Shown here piece by piece: positions 58,987 to 64,000 of a stretch of DNA of 64,000 nucleotides. Position 1 is the first letter of the stretch; every line of letters begins with the position of its first letter. Source of the stretch: Massilia sp. IC2-278 (GTDB taxonomy: Bacteria > Pseudomonadota > Gammaproteobacteria > Burkholderiales > Burkholderiaceae_D). The notes beneath the pieces are model-generated. The model worked only from the letters and a program-made list of their open reading frames with translations, made no database searches and had not been told where the DNA came from. The stretch lies in assembly GCF_020708045.1 (NCBI RefSeq), contig NZ_JAJFES010000002.1, positions 310,001-374,000 of the forward strand. Reading direction: 5' to 3'. The position numbers were made by a program, and so were the translations under genes.

Positions 58987-59178
58987 ATGCAGGGCGACCT
59001 GCCACGCCTGTCCGCCACACTGGCTTGAACGCAGGGAGACCTGAGCGGCTGTCCGCTACACTGGCTTGAACGCAGGGAGACCTGACCGGCTGTCCGCTAC
59101 GCTGGCTTGACCGCAGGCGACATGCCCGGCTGTCCGCCTCACTGCTTTGAATGCACGGCAGCATGCCACTGCTGTCAC
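58945..59178 (+). repeat. Tandem 40-42 bp repeat, 5.7 copies, from the MCP C-terminus onward
   Basis: Units: 58945-58986 (coding, 42 bp), 58987-59028 (42), 59029-59069 (41), 59070-59110 (41), 59111-59150 (40) and part 59151-59178. Each carries CAGG-GA-CTG...CTGTCCGCC/TAC/ACTGGC and ends TGA. Copy 1 encodes [13 protein letters not shown] and its stop; copy 2 restarts ATG directly after it (MQGDLPRLSATLA). Confidence 0.9.
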
Positions 59179-59206
59179 TTTCACGTTGCAGGCCGTGATG
59201 CCCTTC

Positions 59207-59234
59207 GCTCAGCTGATCAATTGATCAACTGAGC
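59207..59234. terminator. 28-bp near-perfect palindrome between convergent genes
   Basis: GCTCAG-C-TGATCAATTGATCA-A-CTGAGC, one mismatched pair, with TGATCAATTGATCA exactly symmetric. Between the MCP repeat array and the end of the low-complexity gene. Confidence 0.5.
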
Positions 59235-59243
59235 ATTCCTTCC

Positions 59244-59708
59244 TCAGCGCGAATCCGCGCCGCCTGCCCCGCCCTCGTCCTTCTGCGCCAGTTTCTCGAC
59301 GTCCTTGCCCTCGGAAACACCGGTGATATGGCTTTGCTGGCTGGCGCCGTCCGGGCTGCCCATCGAGGTGCCGGGGTTGCCGCCCGCCGCCGCCGCACCC
59401 ATGCCGGACTGGCTGCTGTTATCGCCGCGCGATGCGCCGACGGTGCCACCGGGAATCGGGCCGGAGGCGCTGCCGTGGCTGCTCTGCGGCGCACCCGGCG
59501 CATTCACATTGCTTTCGGCCGGCGCGCTCTGGAAACCACCCTGGCGCGCCGTGCCCGGCCCTTCTTGCCGGCTGTTCGTGTCGCTTGCGGAAGCCGGCGC
59601 CGACAGGGTATCGACACGGCTGCGGTCGCCGCTGTCGTTGCCGCCTGCAATTTGTTCGTCCTGGCGGCCCATGTTGCCGCGATCGGTATCGGTATTACCT
59701 GCCATCAT
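59244..59708 (-). CDS. Low-complexity, probably disordered protein
   Basis: 153-154 residues, MMAGNTDTDRGNMGRQDEQ onward: rich in Gly, Ser, Ala, Asn, Gln and Asp, no hydrophobic segment, no cysteine, C-terminus KLAQKDEGGAGGADSR. I do not recognise a family; its composition resembles hydrophilins or stress proteins. GGGAG precedes the first ATG (59708), with a second in frame at 59705. Convergent with MCP; upstream of the T6SS genes. Confidence 0.6.
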   Translation of the reverse strand: MMAGNTDTDRGNMGRQDEQIAGGNDSGDRSRVDTLSAPASASDTNSRQEGPGTARQGGFQSAPAESNVNAPGAPQSSHGSASGPIPGGTVGASRGDNSSQSGMGAAAAGGNPGTSMGSPDGASQQSHITGVSEGKDVEKLAQKDEGGAGGADSR

Positions 59709-59825
59709 GTTCTCCCAGCTTGAATGCAGAAAACCCGATGGTAGTCCGATGCCCGGCAGAGCCAATCGGCGCGCGACTTGAATCGGTGTAGGACGCTTCG
59801 GACGAGGCCTCGCCGCCCTGCTGTC

Positions 59826-61229
59826 TCAACTTGCCCGGGCCTCGGGCGGCGGCGGACGCAGCAGGTGCGCACTGCAGTGCGCTGCATCTTCATTGCCGAG
59901 GCAAAGGACCGGCGCACCCCGCACCAGCGCGCCGTGCTGTGCCAGCGCCAGCGCCGTCACGAAGGGCACGTCGCCACAGGCGCCGCTGGCGCTACCGACG
60001 CAGAACACATCCTCGTTCTCGTCGAGACCGGGCATGGCGTTCGACACCATGCCCATCAGTTCCAGGGTACGGGTCTGGCGCTGGCCGCTGTCGGCCACCA
60101 CCATCGCGACTTCCGCCAGCCCGGCTGCGGCATGCCGGCCGGCGCGTCCGGCCAGTTCGCCCAGCAGGGCCGGCTGTGCCCGCTGCCGTGCTGGGGCCGC
60201 CGCCTCGCGCTGGGCTTCCTCGGCCGGATCGAGCAGGACAAACAAGGTGCCGTCGATGGCGTGCGCCAGGCGCAGGTCGGTCAGCAACAGGCCGGCCGCA
60301 CCTTCGCCCGGCACCAGGCCCTGCGGCCGGCCGGACGTGAACAGGATGCCCTTGCTTGCCCACTCGTCGACAATGTCCTGCCCGATATTCGAAGCGCAGG
60401 CCACGAGCAGGGCCACGACGGGCGCCGTCTCCTTAGCCGCCTCGCTTGCCAGCTGAGTACACAAGGCTGCCGGCGTGATGGCCTCGGCACTGGCGTCCGG
60501 CAGCGCCACCTGGGCGGCCGGCCAGCCGAAGCTCGCAGCAATGTGCTGGAACCACATGCCGGCGGCGCGGCGCTGTTCCAGCGTCCAGTCCGCCGGCAGC
60601 AGGGGCAGCAGACGCAGGCTGGGCGGCTTGCCCTCGGCCGGCAGCAGGTCGCCGGCACGGCTGGCCAGCTCGGCCACGACGCTGCTGCCCAGCGTCAAGG
60701 CCCGCCACTGCGGATCGGTAAAGTGCAGCTCGGGCATGCCGTTCTGCACCAGCCACGCACCCACTTCTTCCTGTAAGGATGGGTCCAGCGCATCGCTGCA
60801 GCGCGCCGCCGCCACCGGAAAGCCATCGTCGTCGATCAGTTCGGCGTCGAGGTCGGGCCGCACGGTGTTGCCGGCAATTGCCTCGGCCAGCTCCTCCGCA
60901 GATGCGCCATACGGCGAACGCAAGGCGCTCGAGACGATGGCCAGGGCCGGTAGGGCCGCAACCGGGGCCGGCGCCGTCATCACCGCTGCGGCAGCCGGCG
61001 CCGCTGCCGCGCGTTTCGCCAGCAGCTTGCCGCCAAACCACATCGACCCGACCAGCATCAGCGGCAAGGCCAGCAGCACCAGCATCAATTCAAGCGTGCC
61101 GGGCGTGCCGGTGGCGCCGCGCCAGTACCAGATGGCGCCACCCCAGCAGGCGGCGAACACGCCGGCGGCCAGCAAACCGCCCTTCAGCGGGCCGGGCAAG
61201 GCGCCCGGCGAGGCAATCGCAGTTGTCAT
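59826..61229 (-). CDS. Membrane-anchored ketosynthase-like protein, catalytic residues lost
   Basis: 467 residues. Two membrane helices (about 15-36 and 46-65), then a thiolase/ketosynthase-like domain. SALRSPYGASAEELAEAI recalls the N-terminal KS strand-helix; RPQGLVPGEGAAGLLLTDL matches the KS motif around GEGA; but the active-site Cys motif has no match, and the GHxxGAAG His motif reads GSASGACGD. So the fold is probably retained without condensing activity. Last of the tssK-PAAR-KS run, hence likely a T6SS accessory protein. Confidence 0.7.
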   Translation of the reverse strand: MTTAIASPGALPGPLKGGLLAAGVFAACWGGAIWYWRGATGTPGTLELMLVLLALPLMLVGSMWFGGKLLAKRAAAAPAAAAVMTAPAPVAALPALAIVSSALRSPYGASAEELAEAIAGNTVRPDLDAELIDDDGFPVAAARCSDALDPSLQEEVGAWLVQNGMPELHFTDPQWRALTLGSSVVAELASRAGDLLPAEGKPPSLRLLPLLPADWTLEQRRAAGMWFQHIAASFGWPAAQVALPDASAEAITPAALCTQLASEAAKETAPVVALLVACASNIGQDIVDEWASKGILFTSGRPQGLVPGEGAAGLLLTDLRLAHAIDGTLFVLLDPAEEAQREAAAPARQRAQPALLGELAGRAGRHAAAGLAEVAMVVADSGQRQTRTLELMGMVSNAMPGLDENEDVFCVGSASGACGDVPFVTALALAQHGALVRGAPVLCLGNEDAAHCSAHLLRPPPPEARAS

Positions 61230-61239
61230 GGAAGTCGGG

Positions 61240-61503
61240 TCAGATATTGTCGATCGTGGCCTGCTGGCCGGCGATCAGGGTGGCGCCGCAGGCGGTCTTG
61301 TCGCCGTTGCGCGCGGCCGGTTTGCCGTCGACGATCAGGGTGGCGTCGCCGCTGACGATAGGGTTCGGCCCGTGTTTCGGGCAGGTGGCCTTGTCGCCGA
61401 CGCGGGCGATGCCCTTGCCGCCAGAGTCGCTGTTGGGCGAGGCCTCGATCACTGAGCCGCCGTGCGAGGTCTTGTCGCCGAGAACAATGAGGGGTCCGGA
61501 CAT
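61240..61503 (-). CDS. PAAR-domain T6SS spike tip
   Basis: 87 residues: PLIVLGDKTSHGGSVIEAS, CPKHGPNPIVSGDATLIVDG and PAARNGDKTACGATLIAG, the PAAR repeats with His/Cys zinc site. It caps the VgrG spike. 10 bp after tssK and 10 bp before the ketosynthase-like gene. Confidence 0.93.
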   Translation of the reverse strand: MSGPLIVLGDKTSHGGSVIEASPNSDSGGKGIARVGDKATCPKHGPNPIVSGDATLIVDGKPAARNGDKTACGATLIAGQQATIDNI

Positions 61504-61513
61504 TGTTACCTCC

Positions 61514-62854
61514 TCAGGACGCCACGGCCAGCAGTTCCAGCCGCAGTTCCTTCATCCCGGCCGGCACGTAGAGCGAGATCGACTGCGCCTTGAGCATGCG
61601 CTCGTACATCTGCCCTTTTGCTTCCAGCAAGAAGTAACAGGTATCGGGCCGCACCGGCACCGCCGCCGGCAGTTGCGGCGTGTACTGCAGGCGCACGCCG
61701 GGCAGGGCCGAGAGCACGAATTTTTCCACGTCGTCCGGGGCGCCGACCTTGAAGCGCAGCGGCACCACGTCGACCAGCTCGATGGCGGGAACGTCGGCGC
61801 CGACCGCGATGTAGAAGGTGGTTTTCTCGTCGATCTTGCCCGAGTCGAGCATGCCGATGTGGTAGCAGGGCCGGCTTTCGTTGAGGGTGATCGCGAAGTA
61901 TTTCGACGAGATCACGGTGTCGAGCAGCTCGCGGATGATCTGGTGCAGCTTGGTGAAGCCGGGTCCGGGGTCGCTGTGCTGGTAGGGCGGCAGATCCGAC
62001 AGGGTCCAGCTTTTCGAGAAGGTCATCAGGCGCCCGGCCACGCCCAGCAACTGTTCGTACAGGCGCTCGGGATGTAGGGTCGGATGGTGGAAGTGGTGGG
62101 TCAGTTCGGCATATGCCGCGCTGGCCGTGTGCAGGAGCCAGAACGAACTCATGTCGCCGGAGCGGAATTCAATCACGTTCTTGCTCGGCTCGCGGTGGTG
62201 GCCGTACAGCGCGCTGACCTTGGCCTGCAGGGCGTCGAGCAGGCGCCGCAGCTGCTGGAACAGCGGCGGCGCGGCGGTGACCGTCAGGCTGGGCGGGACA
62301 AACGACGGGTCGAGCTCGAAGCCGCCGGTACTCACGCGGCGCAGGCGCAGCAGCGGAAAGTGGACATAGGCGTCGCGCGGGTCGGCATCCGAGATCAGGC
62401 GCACCGATTTTTTCAGGTAGGCCAGCTGCACCGGGGCGGCGCCCGTGTACAAATCCGGCGTGTCCTGGTTGGCCTGCACGAAGCGCGCCGTGTTCGAGGC
62501 CTGCCCCGGCTGGGCGAAGTTGCCGTTGAAGGGCTTCAGGCCGGGCAGCGCCACGTAATACGTCACGCTCCCCTGCGACTGCTGCAGCGCGCCCAGGTCT
62601 ATCGTGTCGGGCAATTCGTCGGCGCCGGGCGCATCGACCAGTTCGCCATCCTGGAAGCGCACGGCGAGGTCGACGATGCGCAGCACATTGCTGGCCAGCG
62701 CCTCGCGGTCGATCTGCAGGCGCTCCACGCCCCAGGCATACGGGTGGACCGCCTTGATGCCCTTGTTCAGGCAATGTTCGTGGTATTCGTCCTGGCGCTG
62801 GAAATGTTGTGGACGTAACAGGAGGCCTTCGCCCCAGAGTACTTTGCTGCTCAT
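61514..62854 (-). CDS. tssK: T6SS baseplate protein TssK
   Basis: 446 residues. KVLWGEGLLLRPQHFQRQDEYHEHCLN is the classic TssK opening; the N-terminal half docks in the baseplate and the C-terminal neck/head (after about 320) binds the TssJLM complex. ATG 62854 fits the family; the longer upstream frame is rejected. Divergent from tssE. Confidence 0.95.
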   Translation of the reverse strand: MSSKVLWGEGLLLRPQHFQRQDEYHEHCLNKGIKAVHPYAWGVERLQIDREALASNVLRIVDLAVRFQDGELVDAPGADELPDTIDLGALQQSQGSVTYYVALPGLKPFNGNFAQPGQASNTARFVQANQDTPDLYTGAAPVQLAYLKKSVRLISDADPRDAYVHFPLLRLRRVSTGGFELDPSFVPPSLTVTAAPPLFQQLRRLLDALQAKVSALYGHHREPSKNVIEFRSGDMSSFWLLHTASAAYAELTHHFHHPTLHPERLYEQLLGVAGRLMTFSKSWTLSDLPPYQHSDPGPGFTKLHQIIRELLDTVISSKYFAITLNESRPCYHIGMLDSGKIDEKTTFYIAVGADVPAIELVDVVPLRFKVGAPDDVEKFVLSALPGVRLQYTPQLPAAVPVRPDTCYFLLEAKGQMYERMLKAQSISLYVPAGMKELRLELLAVAS

Positions 62855-63016
62855 GTTTCTGGCATCCCTCAAGTATTTGTTGATGTGGGCCGAACTTTCC
62901 TCAAAGGACAATAACAAGACCAAAAGTTGCGCATGTGAAGTTGCTCAAACGTTGGCGCTGGACGGCGTGGCAACATGCGGTTTGCTCCGCATCGACCACC
63001 AGCACGAAGGACGCCA

Positions 63017-63496
63017 ATGAAAGGTTTTACGCCTGGACTATTCGACCGCCTGCTGGGCGTGCCGCTGCGTGGCAACACCCCGCGCGCCCTGCTCGAAGAC
63101 ATGAAGGACATGGTGGCGCGCGACCTCGAAGCCCTGCTGAACACGCGCTCGGTGTTGCCCGACGAGATGCTGGAACCGTATCCGGATTGCGCTAATTCGC
63201 TCGTCAGCTACGGGCTGATCGACTTTGCGGACCTGTCGCTGTCGAGCCCGACCGACCGCGCCCACATCTGCGCCTGCATCGAAAGCGTCATTGCCCGCCA
63301 CGAGCCGCGCCTGAAAAACGTCAAGGCCTCGCTCGAACTGCGCGACGACACGGTGAACCGCCTGAACTTCTCGATCACCGCCCTGCTCGTGATCAGCACC
63401 TCGCAGGAATCGGTGAACTTCGACGCAGTGCTGCAACCATCAACGCTGAGCTACAGCATCAGCAAGGCAGGCCGCACCGCGCCTGCGGGAGCCTGA
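63017..63496 (+). CDS. tssE: T6SS baseplate protein TssE (gp25-like)
   Basis: 159 residues. GLFDRLLGV and RDLEALLNTRSVLP are the gp25 lysozyme-like signature (no catalytic Glu expected), with YGLIDFADLSLSS and the C-terminal FSITALLVI. Start ATG 63017. TssF follows at once. Confidence 0.93.
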   Translation: MKGFTPGLFDRLLGVPLRGNTPRALLEDMKDMVARDLEALLNTRSVLPDEMLEPYPDCANSLVSYGLIDFADLSLSSPTDRAHICACIESVIARHEPRLKNVKASLELRDDTVNRLNFSITALLVISTSQESVNFDAVLQPSTLSYSISKAGRTAPAGA

Positions 63497-63497
63497 T

Positions 63498-64000
63498 TTG
63501 GAACAATTACTGCCGTATTACGAAAGCGAGCTGGGCTACCTGCGCCGCAACTTTCGCGAATTCGCCGAGCGCTACCCGAAGATCGCCGGGCGCCTGTTGA
63601 TCAGCGGTGAAGTGTGCGAAGACCCGCATACCGAGCGCATGATCGAATCCTTTGCCCTGCTCAATGCCCGCATCGCCAAGCGCCTCGACGACGATTACCC
63701 GGAATTCACCGAAGCCCTGTTCGATGTGTTGTATCCGCACTACCTGCGGCCCTTTCCGTCCTGCTCGATCGCCCACCTGGACGCGAGCGCGACGCAAGGC
63801 ATGGGCACGGTCCCGCGCGGCACCCAACTGGCCACGCGCCAGGTGCGCGGCGGCTCCTGCACCTTCCGCACGGTGTATCCGGTCACCGTGGCGCCGCTTG
63901 CATTCAGCACCGCCCGCTTCGACGCCATCATCAGCCCGCCGGAAGCGGTGCGCCTGCCCGCCGGCGTAGGCGCCTGCATCCATCTCGGCCTGTCCGGCGC
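63498..64000 (+). CDS. tssF: T6SS baseplate protein TssF, C-terminus missing (window edge)
   Basis: 167 residues visible, from a TTG at 63498 one base after the tssE stop: LPYYESELGYLRRNFREFAE, then YPEFTEALFDVLYPHYLRPFPS, the TssF (VasA) N-terminus. The uncommon start is supported by family alignment and by the immediate neighbourhood. Continues to the right. Confidence 0.92.
   Translation, partial: MEQLLPYYESELGYLRRNFREFAERYPKIAGRLLISGEVCEDPHTERMIESFALLNARIAKRLDDDYPEFTEALFDVLYPHYLRPFPSCSIAHLDASATQGMGTVPRGTQLATRQVRGGSCTFRTVYPVTVAPLAFSTARFDAIISPPEAVRLPAGVGACIHLGLSG

Noticed and set aside
58945..59178. CRISPR array
   Set aside because: Units are contiguous 40-42 bp tandem copies without spacers and derive from the MCP 3' end; no cas genes.

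Overview
The window is 64 kb of a GC-rich genome that reads as Betaproteobacteria, order Burkholderiales, most likely Oxalobacteraceae (Massilia/Telluria-like). This rests on gene content and family resemblance: an atpIBEFHAGDC operon beside parB-parA-rsmG-mnmG, a slmA next to a HAD pyrimidine nucleotidase and argB, a PabB-PabC fusion, a PHB-depolymerase-type esterase beside a ribbon-helix-helix protein, PutA with a divergent Lrp-type regulator, and a type VI secretion cluster. No database search was possible. Nothing looks like a prophage or a large island.

Layout. 1-3.3 kb: MBL hydrolase (cut by the left end), DUF1289 protein and FlK-like thioesterase in one tight operon, then the RHH regulator and the PHB-depolymerase-type esterase. 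3.4-13.4 kb: argB, tRNA-Thr, TraB/GumN protein, nucleotidase, slmA, pabBC, ompW with an FNR-type promoter, a glutathione peroxidase, a CoA-binding protein, a secreted amidase and a serine hydrolase, the last two separated by a 168-bp MITE-like insertion. 13.5-20.6 kb: complete F1Fo ATP synthase operon with a recognisable promoter and terminator. 21-25.6 kb: parB, parA, rsmG, mnmG and three parS sites. 25.6-38.7 kb: TauE-type exporter, iron alcohol dehydrogenase, a Liv-type ABC importer with an alpha/beta hydrolase, GMC oxidoreductase, nitronate-monooxygenase-like enzyme and a TonB siderophore receptor. 39.1-39.8 kb: an orphan OmpR-type response regulator next to a Fur box. 39.9-41.2 kb: a long gene-free tract with three copies of one DnaA-box/DnaA-trio module. 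41.3-49.8 kb: mtnN, ald, putA, Lrp and LysR regulators and small envelope genes. 50-57 kb: the DUF6279-rsmD-coaD-ferredoxin run, glmU, an AsnC regulator and glmS. 57.3-64 kb: a chemoreceptor with tandem repeats running past its stop codon, then part of a T6SS locus (tssK, PAAR, a ketosynthase-like membrane protein, tssE, tssF cut by the right end).

The most striking feature is 39.9-41.2 kb. Three modules share the same internal geometry to within 1-3 bp: a TGTGGAnAA box, an ATATnCACA box 17 bp later, GTAAAC at about +126, a perfect TTATCCACA at +158/159, GTTTAC (GTTAAC in module A) at about +178 to +181, and then a CTA-triplet run followed by AT-rich DNA. This is the architecture expected of a DnaA-dependent unwinding site, present three times and without dnaA in the window. 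The three parS sites about 15 kb away, and the leftward direction of nearly all genes from 39 kb down to 8.7 kb, fit a chromosomal origin here. A second theme is a family of paired palindromic intergenic repeats (REP/BIME-like; six loci, eleven half-elements), one of which lies between the Liv binding-protein gene and its permease genes.
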